Below are positions 19,617 to 27,884 of a stretch of DNA of 64,000 nucleotides, piece after piece. The stretch is taken from contig NZ_JAJAWH010000010.1 in the NCBI RefSeq assembly GCF_020531965.1, forward strand, positions 62,001 to 126,000. Reading direction: 5' to 3'. The DNA is from Pseudorhizobium xiangyangii (GTDB lineage: Bacteria > Pseudomonadota > Alphaproteobacteria > Rhizobiales > Rhizobiaceae). A program made the translations under genes and the position numbers. The notes under the pieces were generated by a model. It was not told where the DNA came from, made no database searches, and saw only the letters and a program-made list of their open reading frames with translations. The stretch's first letter is position 1. Each line of letters begins with the position of its first letter.

Positions 19617-20816
19617 TCAATTCTGCTCACCTCGCCAGCCGTCCTGGAATCTCAACCCCTCCACGCCCGCGAACCTGGCGACACGCAGGAGTTCCGCCTC
19701 GAGCTTTTCCAGCCGCCCGGCCGAGGCACGCACGCCGGGCTCCAGCCAGAGGCGGCGCACGTCGAGCACACCCGACTTGCGGTCAGCCTTCATGTCGATG
19801 CGGCCGATCATCCGATCGCCTTCGAGCAGCGGGAAGACGTAGTAGCCGTATTGGCGTTTCGGCTCCGGAACGAAGATTTCGATACGATAATTGAAGTCGA
19901 AGAGCCGTTCGGCGCGGTTGCGGTCACGCAACAGCGGGTCGAACGGGCTCAGAACCCTGACGCGCGCGGGAGGCTCCGGTATATCGCCGAGATGCTCAGG
20001 AAAGCCCTGGAAGGCGAAGGCCGCTCGCGGCTTGCCGCCGTTGGCGCCCTCGACAGCCACGTCCACCAGCTCGTCTCGGTGGCTGTCTGCCCATTCCCTG
20101 GCTTCCTGCGCGGTAACGAGATCCCAGAAGGCCGCGATTTCCCCATGGGTTGCGAAACCGAGCCGATCGAGGGAGCTGCGGCAGGCCCAATCGACGAAAT
20201 CGTCGTGGCTCACTTCCGGCGCGTGATGATGCGGGGGCAGCACACGCTCTGTCAGGTCGTAGATCTTCTGGAAGTTGACACGGCCGGCAATCGCGAGCTT
20301 GCCGGTATGCCAGTAATATTCGAGTGCCGTCTTGTTCGGGTGCCAGTTCCACCAGCCTCCCGATTTGTGATCCTCGGCCTTCATCTCGCGCGACATGATT
20401 GGCCCGCCTTCGACGATCCGCTGATAGGTCTCCTCGAAGGCCTTGTCGAAATCCTCGCCCTGCCATTTCCGCCACCGCTCGCCGATCACAGCCTCGCGCC
20501 GGAGAAACCGGTGCTTCCAGTACCGGAAGAAGGCAGCCGGGATGACTGACGCGTCGTGCGTCCAGTGCTCGAAAAGTTCTCCATCCTTTTCCAGCAGCCG
20601 CTGAAGATGTTCGCGACGATAGGTCTGGTTGCGGGAAAACAGGATCATGTGATGGGCCCGCTCGACGGTCGCGATGCTGTCGATCTGCACGAAGCCGAGC
20701 TTGTTGACGAGGTCCAGCAGACCCGGCTTGTCCATGCTGCGCGAGGGCGGCAGGGAAAGACCTTGCCGTTCCATGAAGATCCGACGCGCCTGTTCGTTCG
20801 GGATGAGAATCACCAT
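19617..20816 (-). CDS. YcaQ/AlkX-type DNA glycosylase (winged-helix, HTH_42)
   Basis: 399 residues. The N-terminal region GFVQIDSIATVERAHHMIL carries the QxD motif of the YcaQ family, whose studied member unhooks DNA interstrand crosslinks and removes N7-alkylguanine. The rest is the tandem winged-helix core (PHHHAPEVSHDDFVDWACR, LSPFDPLLRDR) normal for the family and length. Start ATG at 20816. It is divergent from bioM. Confidence 0.88.
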   Translation of the reverse strand: MVILIPNEQARRIFMERQGLSLPPSRSMDKPGLLDLVNKLGFVQIDSIATVERAHHMILFSRNQTYRREHLQRLLEKDGELFEHWTHDASVIPAAFFRYWKHRFLRREAVIGERWRKWQGEDFDKAFEETYQRIVEGGPIMSREMKAEDHKSGGWWNWHPNKTALEYYWHTGKLAIAGRVNFQKIYDLTERVLPPHHHAPEVSHDDFVDWACRSSLDRLGFATHGEIAAFWDLVTAQEAREWADSHRDELVDVAVEGANGGKPRAAFAFQGFPEHLGDIPEPPARVRVLSPFDPLLRDRNRAERLFDFNYRIEIFVPEPKRQYGYYVFPLLEGDRMIGRIDMKADRKSGVLDVRRLWLEPGVRASAGRLEKLEAELLRVARFAGVEGLRFQDGWRGEQN

Positions 20817-20898
20817 GATCGACAGAGTAGGACGAACCCGGGCTCACATCAATGTTCACGGTCTGTTTTCTATTCCCCTGCCCGTCCATCCGCTCAAG

Positions 20899-20925
20899 AG
20901 CCTTTCCAACCTGCCGGGAAAGGCT
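20899..20925 (+). promoter_or_regulatory. Leader hairpin of bioM
   Basis: Perfect 9-bp stem, AGCCTTTCC (20899-20907) and GGAAAGGCT (20917-20925), ending 32 bases before the bioM GTG. The stem is followed by TTATAGGAG. I see no BioR-type box (TTATMKATAA). It could be a leader control element; evidence is only the structure and place. Confidence 0.4.
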
Positions 20926-20957
20926 TTATAGGAGCGCCGACGAATGAGGGGCCGTGC

Positions 20958-21635
20958 GTGCAGATCCATTTCGAACAGGCCGGGGCGAGTTTTGAGGGAC
21001 GTGTCGCGGTCGAACCGTTGACGCTGTCGCTTACCGAACGCCGGATCGGCATCATCGGGCTCAACGGCTCCGGCAAGACGACGTTTGCCCGGATGATCAA
21101 CGGGCTGGTGAAACCGACGCAAGGCCGCGTAACCGTGGACGGCTTCGACTCCGCCAGCGACGGCGAGACCGTTCGTGCCAAGGTTGGCTTCATCTTCCAG
21201 AACCCGCAGAACCAGATCATCCTGCCGATCCTGCACGAGGACATCGCGCTCGGGCTCAAGAACCGCCGGCTCCCTCGACACGCCGTGGACGCGGCGGTCG
21301 ACGGCATCCTGCGGCGCTTCGGAATTGAACGCCTCTCGGGGCGACGGGTCCATGAACTTTCCGGCGGGGAGCTACAGTTGGCGGCGCTCGCCTCGGTTCT
21401 GGTGACCGAGCCGGAGGTCGTCATCCTGGACGAGCCGACCAACCAGCTCGACCTGCGCAACCGTGCGCTCGTCGAAAAGACAGTTCACGGTCTCGACGAA
21501 ATGGCCATCGTCATCAGCCATGACCTCGACCTTATCCGGGACTTCGACCGGGTGCTGCTTTTCCACGAAGGACGGCTGGCCGCCGACGATGCGCCGTCAC
21601 AGGTGATTGCCCGGTACCGGGAACTAGCCGCATGA
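20958..21635 (+). CDS. bioM: Biotin ECF transporter ATPase BioM
   Basis: 225 residues; ABC ATPase of the biotin uptake system. Motifs in order: Walker A GLNGSGKTT, Q-loop FIFQNPQNQI, signature LSGGELQLAAL, Walker B VVILDEPT, and switch His in VISHD. It powers the bioMNY complex in the cytoplasmic membrane. GTG start at 20958, chosen because the ATPase domain begins there; the longer open frame upstream overlaps the divergent gene. The stop overlaps the bioN start by 4 bases. Confidence 0.93.
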   Translation: MQIHFEQAGASFEGRVAVEPLTLSLTERRIGIIGLNGSGKTTFARMINGLVKPTQGRVTVDGFDSASDGETVRAKVGFIFQNPQNQIILPILHEDIALGLKNRRLPRHAVDAAVDGILRRFGIERLSGRRVHELSGGELQLAALASVLVTEPEVVILDEPTNQLDLRNRALVEKTVHGLDEMAIVISHDLDLIRDFDRVLLFHEGRLAADDAPSQVIARYRELAA

Positions 21636-22261
21636 ACACGCTCTATGTCACGGGGAACAGCCTGCTTCACCGGCTTTCCGCCCGTGCCAAGCTGATTGCG
21701 CTTGCCGCAACGGGCATTGCGCTCATCGTCCTAGCATCGCCACTTCTCCTGGGAATTTCCACGCTCGCGGCACTGGCACTCTACGCTTCGGTTGGGATCG
21801 GATGGCGGCAATCCTGGCTGCGCCTCAGGCCGGTCTTCGTGACGATATTCGTGGTGGCGATCTTCGCCCTGCTCGTCAACTCGCCGGAGGAAGCGGCTGT
21901 CACTCTCCTGCGGCTCACCACGCTCGTCCTGCTCGCGGCGGCTGTAACGGCCACCACCGGGATCGGCGAGTTCGTGGACGAGATTACCCTCGCCGCCCGC
22001 CCGCTCGAACGGTTGGGCCTCGTGAGGGCGTCCGACATCGGACTGGCGGTCGGCCTGGTCATCCGCTTCGTGCCGGAAGTGCTGGGACGCTACCAGGCAA
22101 TCCGGGATGCGCATGAGGCGCGAGGGCTGAAAGCCCGGCCGCTGACGCTTGCCGTCCCGCTGATCATCCTGACGTTGAAGAATGCCGACGACATAGCAGC
22201 CGCCATTGACGCCCGCGGAATCCGCGGGCACAAACCTGCGCGACGTTCCAAGGAGAGATAG
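21632..22261 (+). CDS. bioN: Biotin ECF transporter T-component BioN
   Basis: 209-residue membrane protein of the EcfT family with several hydrophobic helices. The two cytoplasmic Ala-Arg-Gly motifs that grip the ATPase are present (HEARGLKARP near 162 and AIDARGIRG near 192). It couples BioM to the substrate-binding BioY. Overlaps bioM by 4 bases, and bioY starts 5 bases after it. Confidence 0.93.
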   Translation: MNTLYVTGNSLLHRLSARAKLIALAATGIALIVLASPLLLGISTLAALALYASVGIGWRQSWLRLRPVFVTIFVVAIFALLVNSPEEAAVTLLRLTTLVLLAAAVTATTGIGEFVDEITLAARPLERLGLVRASDIGLAVGLVIRFVPEVLGRYQAIRDAHEARGLKARPLTLAVPLIILTLKNADDIAAAIDARGIRGHKPARRSKER

Positions 22262-22266
22262 AGAAC

Positions 22267-22833
22267 ATGACCACCCGCGACCTCGTTCTTGCTGCGCTGT
22301 TTGCCGCCATCATTGTCGTCCTCGGCCTTCTGCCGCCTATTCCGGTTGGCTTCATCCCCGTGCCTATCCACGCGCAGTCGCTCGGCGTCATGCTGGCCGG
22401 CGTCGTGCTCGGCGCCAAGCGCGGCACCGTTGCCGTGCTGATCTTCCTCCTGCTTGCGGCAATCGGTCTACCCGTGCTCTCTGGCGGTCGCGGCGGGCTT
22501 GGCGTCTTTATGGCCCCACCGGCGGGCTACCTTGTCGGCTTTGTCTTTGCGGCATTCGTGACCGGCTGGATTTCGGAGCGCGTCATAAAGCGGGAACAGA
22601 GCGGGCTTGGCCAGATCGCAAGCTTCTTCGTGGCCGCCGTGATCGGCGGCATCCTGGTAGACCACCTGATCGGCGTGCTGTGGCTCGCCTACGGCCCGAC
22701 CAATCTCGGCCTTGCGAACGCGTTCCTCGGCACGCTGGCATTCGTGCCGGGCGATATCGTCAAGGCGGTCGTTGCGGCGCTGGCCGGACGGGCCGTCATG
22801 GTCGGCTATCCCCTGCTTCCGGCACGGGCCTGA
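22267..22833 (+). CDS. bioY: Biotin transporter S-component BioY
   Basis: 188-residue membrane protein with about six helices; binds biotin at high affinity. Recognised by FIPVPIHAQSLGVMLAG, GRGGLGVFMAPPAGYLVGF and FVPGDIVKAVVAAL. With bioM and bioN it forms the complete rhizobial biotin uptake system. A factor-independent terminator follows at 22857-22885. Confidence 0.95.
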   Translation: MTTRDLVLAALFAAIIVVLGLLPPIPVGFIPVPIHAQSLGVMLAGVVLGAKRGTVAVLIFLLLAAIGLPVLSGGRGGLGVFMAPPAGYLVGFVFAAFVTGWISERVIKREQSGLGQIASFFVAAVIGGILVDHLIGVLWLAYGPTNLGLANAFLGTLAFVPGDIVKAVVAALAGRAVMVGYPLLPARA

Positions 22834-22856
22834 TCCTGCCGAAGCGACCCATATCT

Positions 22857-22885
22857 GGAGGCCCGGGCGCTGCGTCCGGGCTTCC
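22857..22885. terminator. Terminator between bioY and the cytochrome c gene
   Basis: Stem of 10 bp with one G-T pair, GGAGGCCCGG (22857-22866) and CCGGGCTTCC (22876-22885), followed by GTTTC. It lies between two convergent genes and may serve both. Confidence 0.65.
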
Positions 22886-22898
22886 GTTTCAGACGGCA

Positions 22899-23498
22899 CT
22901 ATTTCACCGGCGGAATGCTGATCGTCGTCGCAGCATACCAATCGGCGACGGCGCGGATTTCCGCATCGCTCATGTCCGCCGCGACCTCCGACATGACGGC
23001 ATGCGTCCGCTTGCCTGACCGGAATGCCTTCAGCTGCGTATCGATGTAGATGGTGTTTTCCCCTGCGAGGTTCGGCGCATCCTCGATCGTCGCCAGACCG
23101 TCCGGTCCGTGACATGATACGCATGTTTCCGGCGCCATGCCTTCTGACTTTCCCGCCCTCAGCGAAGCCGTGGCCGGCTGTGCGGAATACCAGGCTGCGA
23201 GGTCTGCGATTGCCTGGTCATCCAGTCCCTTGGCAACCACGGACATCATCTCGTGGGTGCGCGTGCCGTCACGGAATGCGATCAGCTGGCGCGCAACGTA
23301 GTTGGCGGGCTCCCCGCCGATGTGAGGGGCGATCGGGATCTTGGCGAGCCCTTCGAGACCGTGGCAGGTGCGGCACATTCCCGCCTTCCTGCGTCCCGCA
23401 GCCGGATCTCCGGTGAGATCCTCGGCTACGGCAGGCGGCGCGATGAAAGCCTGGGCGAGGAAGACCCCGCCCAGGCCAAGCATGACCGGATTTCGCAT
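22899..23498 (-). CDS. Periplasmic dihaem cytochrome c (c4-like)
   Basis: 199 residues with a signal peptide (about 1-26, ending PPAVAED) and two haem-c sites, CRTCH (42-46) and CVSCH (126-130). Two homologous halves, each with a distal Met-containing segment (EMMSVV and AVMSEV), as in cytochrome c4. The ATG shares one base with the stop of the sugar dehydrogenase gene, so the two are translationally coupled; it probably takes electrons from that quinoprotein and passes them to an oxidase. Confidence 0.88.
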   Translation of the reverse strand: MRNPVMLGLGGVFLAQAFIAPPAVAEDLTGDPAAGRRKAGMCRTCHGLEGLAKIPIAPHIGGEPANYVARQLIAFRDGTRTHEMMSVVAKGLDDQAIADLAAWYSAQPATASLRAGKSEGMAPETCVSCHGPDGLATIEDAPNLAGENTIYIDTQLKAFRSGKRTHAVMSEVAADMSDAEIRAVADWYAATTISIPPVK

Positions 23499-24754
23499 CA
23501 ATTACCCTCGTAGGAGATGCGATAGATGGCACCGGCCAGATCGTCCGACACCAGCAGCGATCCATCCCGCAACTGGGCAACATCGACCGGACGGCCAAGA
23601 TACTCGCCGTTCTCGTCGATCCAGCCCTCGGCAAAGGGCTCGGATGTCGCCTTTCCTTCCTCGTCTACGAACGTCACCATGACCCGCGCCCCGACGGGGG
23701 TGGTGCGGTTCCAGGAGCCGTGCTGGGCGGAGAAGATGGCGTTCTTGTACTTTTCCGGGAACATGCTGCCGGTGTAGAAGCTCATGCCGAGATCGGCGGC
23801 GTGTGCGGCGGTCTCGACCGCCGGGGCAACGACCTCGACCGGCACTTCCTGCCCCTCGTATTCCTTGGTGCGGATCGAGCCTCCGCCAAACCAGGGATGA
23901 CCGAAGTGCTGACCGGAAGCGGTCTGGCGATTGATCTCGCCGGGAGGTATGTCGTCACCCATTCCATCCACCTGGTTGTCGGTGAACCATAGGTCGCCGG
24001 TCACCGGATGGAAGTCATGCCCGACGGAGTTGCGAACACCGTGGGTGAAGACCTCGCGGCCGGTACCATCGGTGTTGATGCGGATGATCCCGCCTATGCC
24101 GACCTTCTTAAACTCTTCCAGACTTTCCGCGGGCGCGACGTTGAAGGGCTGGCCGAGCGAGATATAGGCCTTGCCGTCCGGCCCGATCTTGCAGACACGC
24201 GCCGTGTGGTTGAAGCTTTCGTGCGCAGCCGGGACCAGTTCTCCCTTCTTGATGAGATTGAAGGCGGCGACATCCGGCCCCTCGTAGAAGAACTCGGCGG
24301 CGGGGAAGAGCAGGACGCGGTTCTGCTCGGCGATGTAAAGGAAACCGTCCTTCGAGAAGCATACCCCGTTCGGAACGGAAAACTGCAGCGAAGGCGCGAA
24401 ATCCTTCACCTCATCAGCGACCCGGTCCTTGTTGCGATCAGTGACCGCCCAGACCTTGTCCTTGCGGGTGCCGACGAAGGTCACGACCCCCTGCGGACCG
24501 ACGGCCATATGGCGAGCATCCGGCACGATGGCGTAAAGCTCGATCTTGAACCCCGGCGGAAGCTTGATCCCCTCGAGGTTCTTCTTCACCCCGTCGGCGT
24601 ATTCGCCCTTCTGCTCGATCAGGGTGAATTCGGTCGTGCCGGTGGTCTGGAAGTTGGACAGCTTCTCCAGATTGTCGGGCACAGCAGGCGCTTGTGCATG
24701 CGCAAAACTCGCCGCAAGAGCAAACACGGCGACGGACGACAGCAGGCGTTTCAT
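23498..24754 (-). CDS. PQQ-dependent sugar dehydrogenase (aldose/sorbosone dehydrogenase family)
   Basis: 418 residues with a signal peptide (ending SFAHAQA). Beta-propeller quinoprotein of the soluble glucose/L-sorbosone dehydrogenase family: ARHMAVGPQGVVTFVGTR, FNHTARVCKIGPDGKAYISLG, GHDFHPVTGDLWFTDN and AIFSAQHGSWNRT mark successive blades. It would oxidise a sugar in the periplasm with PQQ. It precedes and is coupled to a dihaem cytochrome c gene. PQQ synthesis genes are not in the window, and the substrate is unknown. Confidence 0.85.
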   Translation of the reverse strand: MKRLLSSVAVFALAASFAHAQAPAVPDNLEKLSNFQTTGTTEFTLIEQKGEYADGVKKNLEGIKLPPGFKIELYAIVPDARHMAVGPQGVVTFVGTRKDKVWAVTDRNKDRVADEVKDFAPSLQFSVPNGVCFSKDGFLYIAEQNRVLLFPAAEFFYEGPDVAAFNLIKKGELVPAAHESFNHTARVCKIGPDGKAYISLGQPFNVAPAESLEEFKKVGIGGIIRINTDGTGREVFTHGVRNSVGHDFHPVTGDLWFTDNQVDGMGDDIPPGEINRQTASGQHFGHPWFGGGSIRTKEYEGQEVPVEVVAPAVETAAHAADLGMSFYTGSMFPEKYKNAIFSAQHGSWNRTTPVGARVMVTFVDEEGKATSEPFAEGWIDENGEYLGRPVDVAQLRDGSLLVSDDLAGAIYRISYEGN

Positions 24755-25009
24755 GATTTTCCTCCCAGATTAATCACAATCGTCAGACACACGCCAAGCG
24801 TTGCCGGCGTGCCAGCATGCATTTCGCTTCATGTCATTTAATCAGGATGCGGGCAGCGTCAGTGCCTCCCAACACGCGCTACCGCAGCAGTGTAGGAACG
24901 GATCTCTCCATGAGTCAATTCGAATAATCGAAAGGCCCCGAGGAGGATATGTGCACGTGCGGGTTTCCCGCTACGCGGGATCGCGGGCATCCGTTGCGAT
25001 CCGCGCCGG
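24755..25009. other. Intergenic region with overlapping hairpins (255 bp)
   Basis: Lies upstream of the sugar dehydrogenase (minus) and downstream of the thioesterase (minus). It has three overlapping stem-loops, 24959-24971 (GCGGG-TTT-CCCGC), 24967-24979 (CCCGC-TAC-GCGGG) and 24978-25002 (GGATCGC/GCGATCC). They could terminate the thioesterase transcript, though no T-run follows. No gene was recognised. Confidence 0.5.
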
Positions 25010-25408
25010 TCAGTCGAGAAATTGGTAGAACCAGTCGCGCAGGTCTTCGGGGAGCTTGACCGGCTCCCTGCTCTGCATGTCGCAGGCGGTCCAGACGATC
25101 TCCGCTTCGGCGACCTCCTCGCCATCACGCATCATCCGCACCAGGAACCCGGCGGACTTCCCCCCGATCTTGCTGACATGGACGTCCATGCGCACATGAT
25201 CGTGCAGGCGAAGCGCGGCGTGGAAAACACAGACGATCTTGCCGACCCTGAAGTACGGATCATCCGGCATGGCGGGACGGCGCTTCCAGAACGCGTTCAG
25301 CGCCTCCTCCGCCCTGGCGACATAAACCGAACGGAACATTTCACCGTGCAGGTCGATGTCCCTGAACGGAACCTGGAATTCCATGAAATCTGCAGGTTCT
25401 CTATCCAC
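25010..25408 (-). CDS. Acyl-CoA thioesterase (hotdog fold, 4HBT/YbgC-like)
   Basis: 132 residues. The N-terminal segment VPFRDIDLHGEMFRSVYVARAEEA has the DxDxxGxx signature of the 4-hydroxybenzoyl-CoA thioesterase group, with Asp in the usual catalytic place. Cytosolic hydrolysis of an acyl-CoA, substrate unknown. It is divergent from the deacetylase gene; stops close to the hairpin region. Confidence 0.82.
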   Translation of the reverse strand: MDREPADFMEFQVPFRDIDLHGEMFRSVYVARAEEALNAFWKRRPAMPDDPYFRVGKIVCVFHAALRLHDHVRMDVHVSKIGGKSAGFLVRMMRDGEEVAEAEIVWTACDMQSREPVKLPEDLRDWFYQFLD

Positions 25409-25534
25409 AGCACCTCCAGCGCGCCCCGGTCAATGTAAGCTCATTCTCCCGGGCTTCACAAGCGCGTCCGGGCGCGCAGCTTGAAAAGGCCTGCGATATG
25501 CGCCATGTCGTGGCAAACCGGAGACGACGCCGCG

Positions 25535-26467
<933 letters not shown>

Positions 26468-26469
26468 CG

Positions 26470-26724
26470 ATGACCGATACCGCCGAAACAATCGATGTCA
26501 GCGGCTACACGTTCGAGAAGGCCGTGGCGGAACTGGAAAGCATCGTGGCCCGACTGGAACGCGGCGATGTGGCGCTCGACGAGTCCATCGCCATCTACGA
26601 GCGTGGCGAGGCCCTGAAAAAGCATTGCGAAAAATTGCTGACGGCGGCGGAAAACCGGATCGAGAAGATCCGCCTCGACCGCGCCGGCAAGCCCCAGGGT
26701 GTCGAACCGCTCGACGGAGAATAA
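26470..26724 (+). CDS. xseB: Exodeoxyribonuclease VII small subunit
   Basis: 84 residues. The family core [32 protein letters not shown] is present and spans the whole protein as expected. It assembles in several copies with XseA to degrade single-stranded DNA. Its start lies directly behind the deacetylase stop, so the two are probably one transcript; xseA is not in the window. Confidence 0.93.
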   Translation: MTDTAETIDVSGYTFEKAVAELESIVARLERGDVALDESIAIYERGEALKKHCEKLLTAAENRIEKIRLDRAGKPQGVEPLDGE

Positions 26725-26846
26725 CCCCCAGGATAATTCAAGCTTGCAGGAACTTGCCACGTTCTTGACACAAAGCGATTGACGGCACTCCTCCACTTCC
26801 GCATGTTTAGCGCCGGCTGAACGATGTCTTTGGGAGGAGCAAAATC
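26725..26846 (+). promoter_or_regulatory. Probable promoter region of the TAXI-TRAP operon
   Basis: 122 bases with two TTGAC-type elements (TTGACACAAAG and GATTGACGG near 26763-26780) and GGGAGGAGC ahead of the GTG start. No operator was recognised. Confidence 0.4.
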
Positions 26847-27806
26847 GTGAAATCCAGTAAAATCAACTTCATGCTTGCCGCAACGCTGGCAGTTTCGGCA
26901 ACCTTTGCATCCACGGGGGCAAAGGCGCAGGAGTTCATCAATGTGCTGACAGGGGGAACCTCGGGCGTCTACTATCCGCTCGGCGTGGCTCTTTCGGAAA
27001 TATACGGCGAGAAGATCGAGGGTTCGCGCACGCAGGTGCAGGCAACCAAGGCCTCCGTCGAAAACCTGAACCTGCTGCAGGCCGGACGCGGCGAAATCGG
27101 CTTTTCGCTGGGCGATTCCGTTCAGGAAGCCTGGGAGGGCAATACGGAAGCCGGCTTTCCGGGCAAGCTGGACAAGCTGCGCGGCATCGCCGGCATCTAT
27201 CCCAATTATATCCAGATCGTCGCGAGCCAGGAATCGGGCGTGAAGACGCTGGCCGACCTCAAGGGCAAGAGCCTCTCGGTCGGTGCTCCCAAGTCGGGCA
27301 CGGAATTGAACGCGCGGGCAATCTTCCAGGCCGCCGGCATGTCCTACGAGGACCTGGGCAAGGCTGAATACCTGCCGTTCGCCGAATCCGTCGAGCTGAT
27401 CAAGAACCGCCAGCTGGATGCAACGCTGCAGTCCGCTGGCCTCGGCGTCGCTTCCATCCGTGACCTTGCGACATCCCTGCCCATCAATGTCGTTGCCGTT
27501 CCGGCCGCGGAAGTGGAGAAGATCGGCTCGCCCTATCTGCCCGTCACAATCCCGGCCGGCACCTATGACGGCCAGACCGAAGACGTGCCGACGGCAGCCG
27601 TCGGCAACTTCCTCATCACCCACGAGGGCGTATCCGAGGAAACCGTCTACCAGATGACGAAGCTGCTGTTCGAGAACCTCGACCGCCTGGCCGCGTCGCA
27701 TGCGGCTGCCAAGGCGATCGACCCCAAGACGGCCCTGGAAGGCATGCCGGTTCCGCTGCATCCGGGTGCCGAGCGCTACTACAAGGAAGCCGGCCTGTTG
27801 AAGTAG
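26847..27806 (+). CDS. TAXI family TRAP transporter solute-binding protein
   Basis: 319 residues with a signal peptide (cut near ASTGAKAQ). The mature N-terminus FINVLTGGTSGVYYPLGVAL and the GTxGGxYyP-type motif mark the TAXI subfamily of TRAP binding proteins, which bind small acids, often glutamate or dicarboxylates. GTG start with GGGAGGAG ahead. Followed by the fused permease gene after a hairpin. Substrate not determinable from sequence. Confidence 0.9.
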   Translation: MKSSKINFMLAATLAVSATFASTGAKAQEFINVLTGGTSGVYYPLGVALSEIYGEKIEGSRTQVQATKASVENLNLLQAGRGEIGFSLGDSVQEAWEGNTEAGFPGKLDKLRGIAGIYPNYIQIVASQESGVKTLADLKGKSLSVGAPKSGTELNARAIFQAAGMSYEDLGKAEYLPFAESVELIKNRQLDATLQSAGLGVASIRDLATSLPINVVAVPAAEVEKIGSPYLPVTIPAGTYDGQTEDVPTAAVGNFLITHEGVSEETVYQMTKLLFENLDRLAASHAAAKAIDPKTALEGMPVPLHPGAERYYKEAGLLK

Positions 27807-27823
27807 CCCTTGCCGGGAATTCC

Positions 27824-27854
27824 ATCCCCGCGGCCGTCGTGAGGCCGCGGGGAT
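27824..27854 (+). terminator. Intercistronic hairpin between TAXI binding protein and permease
   Basis: Perfect 12-bp stem, ATCCCCGCGGCC (27824-27835) and GGCCGCGGGGAT (27843-27854), 7-base loop, starting 17 bases after the stop. A strong GC stem without a long T-run is typical of partial terminators or 3'-stabilisers that give more binding protein than permease. Confidence 0.7.
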
Positions 27855-27884
27855 TTGCATCTTGGGACGAGTTTCGAGGGACGC

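Noticed and set aside
24760-24800. RpoN-like TGGCAC on the minus strand upstream of the sugar dehydrogenase
   Set aside because: The second half of the sigma-54 element (TTGCW at the right spacing) is missing.
24941-25056. Possible small ORF after GAGGAGG near 24941
   Set aside because: The ATG is too close to the ribosome site, the product of about 33 residues has no family, and it runs into the thioesterase gene.
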